A stretch of 64,000 nt of DNA, taken from the NCBI RefSeq assembly GCF_001426485.1, contig NZ_LMET01000001.1, positions 420,844-484,843 of the forward strand, written 5' to 3'. Source of the stretch: Aeromicrobium sp. Root472D3. Its GTDB lineage: Bacteria > Actinomycetota > Actinomycetes > Propionibacteriales > Nocardioidaceae. A program made the translations under genes and the position numbers. The notes below the pieces were generated by a model that saw only the letters and a list, made by a program, of their open reading frames with translations, was not told the origin of the DNA and did no database searches. Numbering within the stretch: the first letter of the stretch is position 1; each line of letters begins with the position of its first letter. Positions 45,549-53,389 of this stretch are shown piece by piece.

Positions 45549-45920
45549 CGATGGGACCGCCTTTTCTCTGATCGCGCCGTCACTGACTACTGTCGCTGTC
45601 GCCACCGACAGGAGCCGACCCGTCACAGTAGGCCCGGTCCTCCGAACGGCCAACACCGTCCTGCACAGGCCCTGTGGGTAACACCTGTGGGCTTGTGGAA
45701 AACGCCGAGAGCCATGTGCACAGTCGGTGGACGAACATGTGGACAACAAATGTTTTATTTCACCGAAAGCACCTCTGACCTGCGACGACGGGATTTGTTC
45801 GATGTGGAGACAAAATAGTTCCGGACACCTCGTCTTCCACCGGTGCCTGTTCATGGACTTGTCGACAAACCCCGTCACTTCGGCCCCACGTCACCCGTTG
45901 GTCACCATCGCGAGGTCGTC
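45549..45920. other. dnaB-MATE intergenic region with DnaA boxes
   Basis: This 372-base gap is the only gene-free stretch over 300 bases. It holds a perfect DnaA box at 45738-45746, one-mismatch boxes at 45694-45702 (TGTGGAAAA) and 45859-45867 (TTGTCGACA, which is also its own near-inverse), weaker ones at 45673-45681 and 45803-45811, and a locally AT-rich stretch at about 45743-45765 (GTTTTATTT). It must contain the divergent promoters of dnaB and the MATE gene. Frames running through it (for example a dnaB extension to 45878) show no conserved-looking protein. Confidence 0.6.
45738..45746 (-). promoter_or_regulatory. DnaA box (perfect match)
   Basis: TGTGGACAA is the exact reverse complement of the high-GC actinobacterial DnaA box TTGTCCACA. 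It lies about 190 bases upstream of dnaB beside an AT-rich stretch, with further near-matches within 120 bases on either side. Confidence 0.7.
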
Positions 45921-47243
45921 GTGACGTGGCTCCGCGACGTCGACCGTCGCATGCTCGCCGTCGCCGTGCCGGCCTTCTTCGCCCTCGTCACCGAGCCCCT
46001 GATGCTGCTGGCCGACACCGCGATCATCGGCCACCTCGGCACCCCGCAGCTCGGTGGACTGGCCGCCGCCTCGGTCGTCCTGGGCACCGTGGTGGGCCTA
46101 TGCGTGTTCCTCGCCTACGGCAGCACCGCGAGCGTGGCTCGGCACCACGGGGCGGGGGACGACCGGACGGCCCTCGGGCTCGCGGTCAGCTCGCTGTGGC
46201 TCGCCGTCGGCCTCGGGATCGGCCTCGCCGCGCTCGTCGCCCTCACGGGCCGTCCCCTCGCCGATGCGCTCTCGAGCTCGCAGGAGGTCGCCGGTCACGC
46301 CCGTGACTACCTGCTCGTCTCGTCGCTCGGCGTCCCGGCGATGCTGCTGATCCTCGCGGCGACCGGAGCGCTGCGCGGCGTGCTCGACCTGCGCACGCCC
46401 CTGCTGGCGACGATCGCGGCCAATCTCGTCAACGTCGCCCTGAACCTCACGCTCGTCTACGGACTCGGCCTCGGGGTGCGGGGCGCCGCCGCCGGCACCG
46501 TCATCGCCCAGTGGCTCGCCGCCGCGTGGCTCGTCGCGGCCGTCGTGCGGCGCGCGCGCCCCGTCCGGGCCTCCATCCGGCCGCGGCCGGGCGAGATCCT
46601 CGCGGCAGCGACGCAGGGCGTCCCGCTCGTCGTGCGCACCCTCACGCTGCGGGCCACGGTCGTGCTGGCCGCGCTCGTGGCAGCGGGTCTCGGCGACGTC
46701 CAGCTCGCGGCCCACCAGGTCGCCGCGACCCTCGTGACGCTGCTGGCCTTCGCGCTCGACGCAGTCGCGATCGCGGGCCAGACCCTGACGGGCGGCGCGC
46801 TCGGCGCGGGGGACGCCGCGGGCACGCGGGCCCTCACGCGACGCATGATCGGCTGGGGCGTCGGCACCGGGCTCGTCGCCGGTGCCGTGCTCGCCGCCCT
46901 CGCGCCGTGGCTGCCGCACCTGTTCACGTCCGATCCGGCGGTGCGCTCGGCCCTGGTCCCGGCCCTGCTCGTGGTCGCCGCGATCCAGCCGCTGTCGGGT
47001 GTCGTGTTCGTGCTCGACGGCGTCCTGATCGGTGCGGGCGACGGCGTGTACCTGGCGATCGCGGGGATCGTGACGCTGGCCGTCTACACGCCCCTGGTCC
47101 TCGCGGTGGGGGCGACCGGAGCGGGTTTCACGTGGCTGTGGGTCGCGTACGGCGGGTTCATCGCCGCCCGCCTCGTGACGCTGTGGCTGCGCCAGCGGGG
47201 TGACACCTGGATGGTCCTCGGCGCGACCCGTTCGGCAGACTGA
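45921..47243 (+). CDS. MATE family efflux transporter (DinF branch)
   Basis: The 440-residue product has about twelve membrane helices and opens VDRRMLAVAVPAFFALVTEPLML, typical of the DinF branch of MATE transporters, followed by ADTAIIGHLGTPQLGGLAAA. These proteins exchange cations or protons for drugs or metabolites. The GTG at 45921 gives the usual N-terminus; no strong ribosome-binding site was found. A MATE gene beside dnaB and the rplI block is, as far as I know, also seen in Streptomyces, so the linkage may be ancestral. It is divergent from dnaB and four bases before the hydrolase gene. Confidence 0.93.
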   Translation: MTWLRDVDRRMLAVAVPAFFALVTEPLMLLADTAIIGHLGTPQLGGLAAASVVLGTVVGLCVFLAYGSTASVARHHGAGDDRTALGLAVSSLWLAVGLGIGLAALVALTGRPLADALSSSQEVAGHARDYLLVSSLGVPAMLLILAATGALRGVLDLRTPLLATIAANLVNVALNLTLVYGLGLGVRGAAAGTVIAQWLAAAWLVAAVVRRARPVRASIRPRPGEILAAATQGVPLVVRTLTLRATVVLAALVAAGLGDVQLAAHQVAATLVTLLAFALDAVAIAGQTLTGGALGAGDAAGTRALTRRMIGWGVGTGLVAGAVLAALAPWLPHLFTSDPAVRSALVPALLVVAAIQPLSGVVFVLDGVLIGAGDGVYLAIAGIVTLAVYTPLVLAVGATGAGFTWLWVAYGGFIAARLVTLWLRQRGDTWMVLGATRSAD

Positions 47244-47247
47244 GCCG

Positions 47248-47964
47248 ATGGACGACCACGAGTACGCGCCGGGACGTCGGGTGCTGGTGCGCGGCACCCC
47301 CGAGCGGGGCGTCGTGCTGCTGTGGCACGGCCGCGGGGTCGACAGCTCGTCGTGGATGGGTCCGCTGGCCGACCGCGTCGCGCTACGGGGCGCGCTGGCC
47401 CTCGCACCCGACTGGAGCAGCGAGACGCCCGACGGTGGCCGCTCCGACCTGCTGACGTCCGTCAGGTACGCGCGCGAGCAGGCGTCCGGAGCCGGGCTCG
47501 ATCCCGATCGCGTCGTGGTGGCGGGCTGGTCGCTCGGTGGGACGGCGGCGACGAGTCTGGCGGTCCACTCCGAGCGCCTCGGCGTCGGGCTCGGAGGCGT
47601 CGTGCTGATCGCACCGGCCGACGGGCCGGGTGTCCTCGACGGCATCTCGGGAGGACCGCTCCCACGCACGCTCCCCCGGGGTGAGGGACGCTGCCGCATC
47701 GACGTGCTCTACGGGCAGGACGACACGAGCACACCGCCCGACCAGGTCGGCGGCCTCGAGCTGCGCCTGAGGGCGGCCGGGTGGACCACGAGCCTGCAGG
47801 CCGTCGCGGCCGACCACGGCGAGATCGTCGGCTGTCGGTACGACGCCCGGCGCGAGGTCTACCGGCCCTCCGACGGGGCGCGCGCCCGGGCCGCCGCCGA
47901 CCAGGTGGCCGACGTCGTCGCGGCGGCGGTCAGTCGTCCGCCGGCGCCTTCTTCGGCTTCGTGA
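47248..47964 (+). CDS. Alpha/beta hydrolase (dienelactone hydrolase-like)
   Basis: The 238-residue product has a short alpha/beta hydrolase pattern: LLWHGRGVDSSSWMGPLADRV near residue 25, nucleophile elbow VAGWSLGGTAATSLA near 91, Asp in VLYGQDDTSTPPDQ near 155 and His in VAADHGEIVGC near 190. An esterase or lactonase role is likely but the substrate is unknown. It follows the MATE gene by four bases and probably shares its mRNA. The 3' end overlaps the convergent binding-protein gene by 35 bases. Confidence 0.83.
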   Translation: MDDHEYAPGRRVLVRGTPERGVVLLWHGRGVDSSSWMGPLADRVALRGALALAPDWSSETPDGGRSDLLTSVRYAREQASGAGLDPDRVVVAGWSLGGTAATSLAVHSERLGVGLGGVVLIAPADGPGVLDGISGGPLPRTLPRGEGRCRIDVLYGQDDTSTPPDQVGGLELRLRAAGWTTSLQAVAADHGEIVGCRYDARREVYRPSDGARARAAADQVADVVAAAVSRPPAPSSAS

Positions 47965-49642
47965 CGAACCCGACCGTCGTCCAGTCGGGCTGCTCGAACT
48001 GGGCCGCACCGTAGTTGACCAGGCCGTTGCGCACGGCGACCGTGACCGGGGTGACGGCCAGCGGGATCATCGGGACGTCCTCGAACAGCCACTCGTCGAG
48101 CTTGGCCACCCGCTTGATGCGCAGGGCGTCGTCGAGCGTGCCCAGCACGGTGTCGAACCCCGGGCCGATGCGGTCCGGCGCGATGCCGGTGTAGTTCTGG
48201 GCCGAGTCGAGCGGGAAGAACAGCGGCTTGGCGGCGGTGATCGGGAACGGGGAGGCCCGGTTCACGAACGTCACGAGGTCGAAGTCGAGCGGGATCACGA
48301 CGTCGTCGAAGAACGTGGCCGCGGCGGTCGGGCGCAGCGTCACGGTGATGCCGACAGCACGCAGGTCGTCGGCGATCGCGCTGGCCCGGACGTTGTTGGT
48401 GGGTGTGTCCTCGGGCACGGGCAGCGTCAGCGTGAGCGGCTCGCCGTCCTTGGCCAGCATGCCGTCGGCTCCCGCGGTGTATCCCGCCGCCGCCAGCAGC
48501 TTCTTCGCCTCGGCGGGATCGTGGGCGATCGACGACGTCGAGTCCTGATAGCCCTTCTGGCCGGGCACGAGCAGCAGGCTGCCGAGGGGCGCCGCCGGTG
48601 CGCCGAGGGCCTTGGCCGTCGTCGCCGCGATCGCGTCGCGGTCGATGGCGTGGGCGACGGCCCGGCGCACCCGGACGTCCTGCAGCGGTCCGCGACCGCC
48701 GTTCAGCGTCACCTGCGACCACTCGACGCCCGCTGCCCGCTGGACCGCGCCGGTGCCGCGGCCGATGCGGTAGGTCGATGCCTGCAGGTCGACGGCGTCG
48801 AGCTCGTCGTTGACGTAGGCCTCGGCCTGCAGCTCGGCGTCGCCGACGTTCCAGGTGATCTCGTCGAGCTTGGGCGGGGTGCCCCACCACCGCGGGTTGG
48901 GCTTCTGCGTCACGACGCCCGCGTCGGGGTCGATCGAGGTGACGACGAACGGGCCGTTCGACGAGATGGCACGCGTGCGGAAGGCCTGGTTGAACAGCTT
49001 CGGCGAGTCCGAGACGTTCGCGGCGAGCCGCGGGTACACGTACAGGGGCCATTCGGCGGTCGGGCGCGAGAACGTGACGGTGTACGAGAACTCGTCGTCG
49101 CCGGGCTCGACGGCGGAGATCGCGTCGTAGCCGGCGGTCGAGATGACCTCGTAGGCGTCGTCCGAACCGTTCTGCGCCTTCCAGAACGCGACCATGTCGT
49201 CGGCCGTGATCGACGTGCCGCCCTGCCAGACCGCCTTCGGGTTGAGCCGTACCTCGACCGTCAAGGGGTCCTCGTCGACGACCTCGACCGACTCGGCGTA
49301 GTCGGGATCGACCTCCCAGCCGCCGTCGGCGGTGATGCGGACAGCACCGCCCGAGGTCGGCGCGAGGATCTCGGCGGCGTCGGAGTCGGCGGCATCGGAC
49401 TGCAGCGGGTTGAAGTTCGCCGGCAGGGCGGAGGCGGCCAGGCGCAGCGTGCCGCCCTGGCTGACCTCGGCCGCGTCGGCGGACGTCCACGCCGTGCTGG
49501 GCAGCTCGGTGACCGGGGCGACGGTGGACGTCTTCGGCGTGGGGGCCGGCTCGTCGTCGCCCCCGGACGTCAGCGAGCAGCCGGAGAGCACCAGGCTCCC
49601 GGCCACCAGGAGGGACGCGGCTGCGGCGAGAGGAGAACGCAT
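47930..49642 (-). CDS. Peptide/nickel-type ABC transporter substrate-binding lipoprotein (family 5), orphan
   Basis: The 570-residue lipoprotein begins MRSPLAAAASLLVAGSLVLSGC, with lipobox LSGC. The family 5 fold follows: GGTLRLAASALPANFNPL, the VEVRLNPKAVWQGGTSITADDM segment near 140, and GPLQDVRVRRAVAHAIDRDAIAAT near 325, the signature of this family. It should bind oligopeptides or similar ligands outside the cell. No permease or ATPase genes are adjacent, so it is an orphan component or has another role, such as sensing. A start 11 codons upstream was rejected because it precedes a normal lipoprotein signal. It lies downstream of the rplI terminator. Confidence 0.92.
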   Translation of the reverse strand: MRSPLAAAASLLVAGSLVLSGCSLTSGGDDEPAPTPKTSTVAPVTELPSTAWTSADAAEVSQGGTLRLAASALPANFNPLQSDAADSDAAEILAPTSGGAVRITADGGWEVDPDYAESVEVVDEDPLTVEVRLNPKAVWQGGTSITADDMVAFWKAQNGSDDAYEVISTAGYDAISAVEPGDDEFSYTVTFSRPTAEWPLYVYPRLAANVSDSPKLFNQAFRTRAISSNGPFVVTSIDPDAGVVTQKPNPRWWGTPPKLDEITWNVGDAELQAEAYVNDELDAVDLQASTYRIGRGTGAVQRAAGVEWSQVTLNGGRGPLQDVRVRRAVAHAIDRDAIAATTAKALGAPAAPLGSLLLVPGQKGYQDSTSSIAHDPAEAKKLLAAAGYTAGADGMLAKDGEPLTLTLPVPEDTPTNNVRASAIADDLRAVGITVTLRPTAAATFFDDVVIPLDFDLVTFVNRASPFPITAAKPLFFPLDSAQNYTGIAPDRIGPGFDTVLGTLDDALRIKRVAKLDEWLFEDVPMIPLAVTPVTVAVRNGLVNYGAAQFEQPDWTTVGFVTKPKKAPADD

Positions 49643-49660
49643 GGGGATGCGCCACCGACG

Positions 49661-49704
49661 ACGGGCCGGCACCACTGGGCAGAAGCCTCAGGGTGTCGGC
49701 CCGT
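49661..49704 (-). terminator. Hairpin terminator after rplI
   Basis: Arms ACGGGCCGGCACC and GGTGTCGGCCCGT pair over 13 positions with one mismatch around an 18-base loop. It starts eight bases past the rplI stop on the minus strand and should end the rpsF-ssb-rpsR-rplI transcript before the binding-protein gene. Confidence 0.7.
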
Positions 49705-49712
49705 CAGGTGGA

Positions 49713-50159
49713 CTACTTGGAGGCGACCACGTTGAGCTTGACGCGCGCGCTCACCTCGGGGTGGACGCGCACGGACACCTCGTGGGATCCGAGCGACTTG
49801 ATCGGGTTGCCGACCTCGATGCGACGCTTGTCGACCTTGGCGCCGGCCTCGCCGAGGGCCTCGGCGATGTCGGAGACCGTGACGGCGCCGAACAGGCGTC
49901 CGCCCGCGCCGGAACGGACCGGCACGTTGATCGGGTTCGACTCGAGGTTGCCCTTGATGCTCTTGGCCTCTTCGAGGTCGTGGACGGCGTGCGCGTCACG
50001 CGCAGCCTTGATCGACTCGACCTGCTTGGCCGCGCCCTTGCTCCACCGGATGGCGAAGTTGCGCGGCAGCAGGAAGTTGCGGCCGTAGCCGTCCTTGACG
50101 TCGACGATGTCGCCGGGAGCTCCGAGGTTCGTGACCTCGTGCGTGAGGATGAGCTTCAT
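49713..50159 (-). CDS. rplI: 50S ribosomal protein L9
   Basis: The 148-residue protein starts [20 protein letters not shown], followed by [20 protein letters not shown] (the N-terminal rRNA-binding domain), a long connecting helix and a C-terminal domain with the [16 protein letters not shown] segment. L9 sits at the base of the L1 stalk and helps limit frameshifting. It is the last gene of the ribosomal unit, 11 bases after rpsR. Confidence 0.98.
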   Translation of the reverse strand: MKLILTHEVTNLGAPGDIVDVKDGYGRNFLLPRNFAIRWSKGAAKQVESIKAARDAHAVHDLEEAKSIKGNLESNPINVPVRSGAGGRLFGAVTVSDIAEALGEAGAKVDKRRIEVGNPIKSLGSHEVSVRVHPEVSARVKLNVVASK

Positions 50160-50170
50160 GTCGATACCCC

Positions 50171-50407
50171 TTAACGACCGGTGGTCGTGTAGGGAAGCAG
50201 TGCCATCTCGCGGGCGTTCTTGATGGCCTTCGCGATGAGACGCTGCTCCTGGACGGTGACACCCGTGACGCGGCGCGCGCGGATCTTGCCGCGGTCCGAG
50301 ATGAACTTGCGCAGCAGCGCGGTGTCCTTGTAGTTGATGTCGGTGACCTTGGCCGCGGCGAGCGGGTTGCTCTTCTTCTTCGGCTTGCGGACGACTGGCT
50401 TAGCCAT
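50171..50407 (-). CDS. rpsR: 30S ribosomal protein S18, zinc-free (C-minus) form
   Basis: The 78-residue protein reads [21 protein letters not shown] and then the conserved [22 protein letters not shown] core (residues about 28-50). Unlike S18 copies with a CxxC zinc motif near residue 13 and a later Cys, it has no Cys at all. Zinc-free S18 forms occur as the main copy in some actinobacterial families and as zinc-starvation replacements in others. Here it sits in the standard operon, which favours its being the primary S18. It binds S6 on the small subunit platform. Confidence 0.97.
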   Translation of the reverse strand: MAKPVVRKPKKKSNPLAAAKVTDINYKDTALLRKFISDRGKIRARRVTGVTVQEQRLIAKAIKNAREMALLPYTTTGR

Positions 50408-50440
50408 GTTGCTCCTGTGATTCGTGAATGACGTGAGTGG

Positions 50441-51007
50441 TTAGAAGGGGGGCTCTTCGGACGCGCCGGAGCTCCCACCCCATGAACCGGATCCACCCTG
50501 CGCCGGCTGCGACGACCAGGGGTCGTTCGCGGGTGCCGGTGCGCCTCCGCCGGAGTTGCCTCCGCCGTAGCCGCCACCTGAGGTGTTGCCGCCGCCTCCG
50601 CCGGAGTTGCCTCCGCCGAAGCCGCCGCCCCCGCCGCCGGAGCGGTTGGCGCGCGTGACCTTGGCGGTCGCGAAGCGCAGCGAGGGACCGATCTCGTTGA
50701 CGGTCATCTCGACGCTCGTGCCGCGCGATCCGTCCTGGCGCTCGTAGTTGCGGACGCTCAGCGGGCCCTGGACGATGACCTGCTGACCCTTCTGCAGCGA
50801 CTCGGCGACGTTCTCGGCGAGCTGGCGCCACGCGGCACAGCGGATGAACAGAGCCTCGCCGTCCTTCCACTCGTTGGTCTGACGATCGAGGGTTCGAGGC
50901 GTCGACGCGACGGTGAAGTTGGCAACTGCGGCGCCCGAAGGAGTGAACTTGAGCTCCGGGTCGTCGGTCAGGTTGCCGATGACGGTGATGATCGTTTCGC
51001 CTGCCAT
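50441..51007 (-). CDS. ssb: Single-stranded DNA-binding protein
   Basis: The 188-residue protein has an OB-fold at residues 1-115 ([54 protein letters not shown]). A Gly-rich disordered linker ([17 protein letters not shown]) follows, and then the acidic tip EEPPF, a variant of the DDIPF tip that recruits replication and repair proteins. It coats single-stranded DNA during replication. It lies between rpsF and rpsR, the normal bacterial arrangement, which couples its supply to ribosome synthesis. Confidence 0.98.
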   Translation of the reverse strand: MAGETIITVIGNLTDDPELKFTPSGAAVANFTVASTPRTLDRQTNEWKDGEALFIRCAAWRQLAENVAESLQKGQQVIVQGPLSVRNYERQDGSRGTSVEMTVNEIGPSLRFATAKVTRANRSGGGGGGFGGGNSGGGGGNTSGGGYGGGNSGGGAPAPANDPWSSQPAQGGSGSWGGSSGASEEPPF

Positions 51008-51109
51008 GTGGCGCAGCCTTTCAGGTGTGTGGGTGTCTGGCTCGAGTGTTCCGCAGACCTGTGACGAACGCGAGGGTTCGCCGTCGGTGCTGTGGACCAG
51101 TGATCAGGC

Positions 51110-51406
51110 CTACTTCACGTCGGGACGTGTGACCTTCGTGCGGACGACGGACTCGTTCAGTCCGAGCTGACGATCGAGCTCCTTGACGGTGGCCGGCTCG
51201 GCCTGGAGCGTGACGACGGCGTAGATGCCCTCGTTCTTCTTGTTGATCTCGTAGGCGAGGCGACGCTTGCCCCACACGTCGACGTTGTCGACGGAGCCGC
51301 CGTCCTGACGCACGACGTTGAGGTACGTGTCCAGGCTGGGGGCGACGGTACGTTCTTCGAGGTCGGGATCGAGGATGATCATGACTTCGTACGGGCGCAG
51401 TGACAT
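51110..51406 (-). CDS. rpsF: 30S ribosomal protein S6
   Basis: The 98-residue protein begins [21 protein letters not shown] and contains [21 protein letters not shown], the S6 core that pairs with S18 on the small subunit platform. It is the first gene of the rpsF-ssb-rpsR-rplI unit, with 102 bases to ssb. Its promoter must lie in the roughly 130 bases between the ATG and the left inverted repeat at 51536. Confidence 0.98.
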   Translation of the reverse strand: MSLRPYEVMIILDPDLEERTVAPSLDTYLNVVRQDGGSVDNVDVWGKRRLAYEINKKNEGIYAVVTLQAEPATVKELDRQLGLNESVVRTKVTRPDVK

Positions 51407-51535
51407 TCAGTCTCCTTCGGACTAAACGGCTACGGGGTCTCCGTAGCAGGAGTGGTTGCCGAACAGCAACCGCCCAAGCCTACGGGACCACCGCCGTCCG
51501 AGGGAAATCCGCCTCCCGCCCCTCCGGGACTCGCC

Positions 51536-51611
51536 AGTGGTGCGGACTGGACATTCTGGGACGGCGTGTCTGACCACGACGCACCACTCGGGCAACGGAA
51601 TGCACCACTCG
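51536..51611 (+). repeat. 76-bp inverted repeat, left copy (GTGGTGC/GCACCAC element)
   Basis: This 76-bp element contains AGTGGTGCG at its outer end, CGCACCACTCG at 51580-51590 and TGCACCACTCG at 51601-51611, so it can fold on itself (nine-base arms) and ends 17 bases past the endonuclease stop. Aligned by hand with the reverse complement of 52699-52774, 61 of 76 positions agree. Confidence 0.85.
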
Positions 51612-51627
51612 ACGATCAGGCCGGCGG

Positions 51628-52602
51628 TCATCGGCTGCTGCGGGCCGACGTGTCGCGCGTCATCTTCTCGAGCCGGCGAGCCAGGGCCGCCCGCCCGGTC
51701 AGGCTGATGCTCGCGAGCCGCGCCTCGGCGAGCCAGAGGTCGGCGCGCGACCCGACGTGCGGACGTCCGGACGCCCGTTCAGCGTCGCGGACGATCTGGC
51801 GCGCCCCGCCGACGATCTCGGTCGCGATGTACCCGTAGCGCTCGAGACCCTCGCGCTGCAGCGCCTTCTCGCGCCGCAGGTCGTCCTGGTGCTGGCCCTT
51901 GTCGCGGTGGCCGCTCCCGTCGTACTCCACGACCCGGCGGGTGCCGCGGATGCGCAGGTCGACCCGCGCGACCTCGACACCCGCACGGTTGAGCACCCGC
52001 TCCTGGGGGTCGACCGCGAACCCCGACAGCACGTGCAGCAGGCGCAGCATCGTCTCCCACCACGACTCGCTCCGTCCGTCGACGAGCTCGAGTGCCCGCC
52101 GCAGCACCCGGACGCCGCGGCGTCCCCGGCGCATCGTCGCGCGGATGTCGGCGACCGTCGTGTGGCCCAGGTGCAGGGCGCTGTCGATCACGGCGACCAG
52201 GTCGAGCAGGGCGAGGTGCTCGGACAGCTCGACGATCGTCCACTCGGGCGAGGCGACCGCGACGTCGCCGAGGCGCTGGCGGTGCCCGGGCGGGATGTCG
52301 CACCGTCGGACGAAGACGCCCCTGCGGTCGTGGTGCGTCGTGTCGCCGTCGGTGCACGCGACGAGCGGGAACGCGTCGGCCATCGGCATCCACCACTCGC
52401 GCAGAAGAGCGGCGGTGACGTGGGTGAACACCGCGTCGTCCGGCAGCACGAGGGCGACGGCGCGGCACGTGGACGCCAGATCGTCCGCGGTGGCCGTCAG
52501 CTGGGAGACACCGTGGACGGGGTGGACGTAGAGGGCGGAACGACGCAGCGTCCTGGATGTGTGGCCGGACGCCTCGGCCCGGCTGTGGAGGATGGGGTCC
52601 AT
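51628..52602 (-). CDS. DUF559/Vsr-like endonuclease-domain protein
   Basis: The 324-residue product has an N-terminal winged-helix or AbiEi-like region (residues about 1-110, TLRRSALYVHPVHGVSQL), a middle helical part (LALLDLVAVIDSALHLGHTT) and a C-terminal PD-(D/E)xK-type fold. In the last, RVDLRIRGTRRVVEYDGSGH near 225 supplies Asp and Glu-Tyr-Asp-Gly as in DUF559 and very-short-patch-repair nucleases. Such genes occur in many copies in some actinobacteria with unknown function. It is framed by 76-bp inverted repeats 17 bases downstream and 97 bases upstream. The ATG at 52602 fits the family; the frame stays open to a GTG at 52773 inside the right repeat. Confidence 0.8.
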   Translation of the reverse strand: MDPILHSRAEASGHTSRTLRRSALYVHPVHGVSQLTATADDLASTCRAVALVLPDDAVFTHVTAALLREWWMPMADAFPLVACTDGDTTHHDRRGVFVRRCDIPPGHRQRLGDVAVASPEWTIVELSEHLALLDLVAVIDSALHLGHTTVADIRATMRRGRRGVRVLRRALELVDGRSESWWETMLRLLHVLSGFAVDPQERVLNRAGVEVARVDLRIRGTRRVVEYDGSGHRDKGQHQDDLRREKALQREGLERYGYIATEIVGGARQIVRDAERASGRPHVGSRADLWLAEARLASISLTGRAALARRLEKMTRDTSARSSR

Positions 52603-52698
52603 CCGACGACGCTCGGTCGGGGCAGTGCCACACCGCCAGAGCTCACCGCAGCCCTGTGGGCGGCGCGCGGTCGTGCACACGTCCCCCTTCCACGGCGC

Positions 52699-52774
52699 CG
52701 AGTGGTGCATCCCCGGCATCGAGTGGTGCGTGATGGCCAGACACGCCGTCCCACTTCGTCCACTCCGCACCACT
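52699..52774 (-). repeat. 76-bp inverted repeat, right copy
   Basis: This copy mirrors 51536-51611, with CGAGTGGTGCA at 52699-52709, CGAGTGGTGCG at 52720-52730 and CGCACCACT at 52766-52774. The pair flanks only the endonuclease gene, spanning 1.24 kb from edge to edge. Conserved blocks include GTGGGACGGCGTGTCTG on the reverse strand; variable bases cluster between the blocks. Confidence 0.85.
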
Positions 52775-52813
52775 CGCGGATCTGCGGGGGGCGGGGCGGC
52801 CTAGGGTGGCGGG

Positions 52814-53386
52814 ATGGAGATCGCGATCACGCACCTGGTGGTCTCGCCGGTGCGCCGCATGGACGGTCGCCCGCGCGACGGCATGACCCTGTACGACGGC
52901 GACGAGACGCCGACGACGGTGCGCGTGCGGGCGCACAAGGGCCTGGTCGGCGACCGCTACTTCAACACCCGGTTCACGTACGCGTCCGTCACGATCATCG
53001 CGGCCGAGGCGATCGAGCGGCTCGAGGAGCAGATCGCCGGCGACGGCCTCTTCCCCGCGGCCAACACGCCCTTCGATCCCGTGCTGGCCCGGCGCAACCT
53101 GGTCACGCGAGGCCTGGACGTCGACGCGCTCGTCCGCTCGACGTTCACGCTCGACGGCGGCCACGGGCCCATCCGGTTCCGGTCGATCACACCGGCCAAC
53201 CCGTGCGGGTGGATGAACGAGGTCTTCACCCCCGGGGCGCACCAGGCCCTGCGCGGCCACGGCGGCATCCGCTGCGAGCCCCTCGACGACGGGCAGCTCT
53301 CGGTCGGACCGGCGCGGGTCACCGACGTCGTGCCGATCCCGCAGGACGAGCTGACCCGCCAGGTGCGCCGCGCCCCGGTGGGCTGA
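52814..53386 (+). CDS. MOSC domain-containing protein
   Basis: The 190-residue protein matches the MOSC fold of molybdenum-cofactor sulfurases and relatives: LVVSPVRRMDGRPRDG near the start, GLVGDRYFNTRFTYASVTII near 45, RRNLVTRGLDVDALV near 95, and PANPCGWMNEVF followed by HGGIRCEP near 140. The PCGWMN Cys may bind a sulfur or cofactor. MOSC proteins of this size are often oxidoreductase partners or deliver sulfur to metal clusters; the role here is unknown. It begins 40 bases beyond the right repeat and is probably a single-gene unit, convergent with hrpB. Confidence 0.87.
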   Translation: MEIAITHLVVSPVRRMDGRPRDGMTLYDGDETPTTVRVRAHKGLVGDRYFNTRFTYASVTIIAAEAIERLEEQIAGDGLFPAANTPFDPVLARRNLVTRGLDVDALVRSTFTLDGGHGPIRFRSITPANPCGWMNEVFTPGAHQALRGHGGIRCEPLDDGQLSVGPARVTDVVPIPQDELTRQVRRAPVG

Positions 53387-53389
53387 CGA

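Noticed and set aside
45549-45878. N-terminal extension of dnaB by 110 codons
   Set aside because: The extension is Cys- and Arg-rich, unlike DnaB, and runs through DnaA-box-like DNA; the GTG at 45548 has a proper ribosome-binding site and the family N-terminus.
45549-45920. Chromosomal origin oriC
   Set aside because: DnaA boxes are present but few, and neither dnaA nor dnaN is in the window; the evidence supports only a DnaA-binding intergenic region.
52603-52773. 57-codon N-terminal extension of the DUF559 protein
   Set aside because: It would translate the right inverted repeat itself; the ATG at 52602 gives the usual family opening, so the open frame through the repeat is probably incidental.
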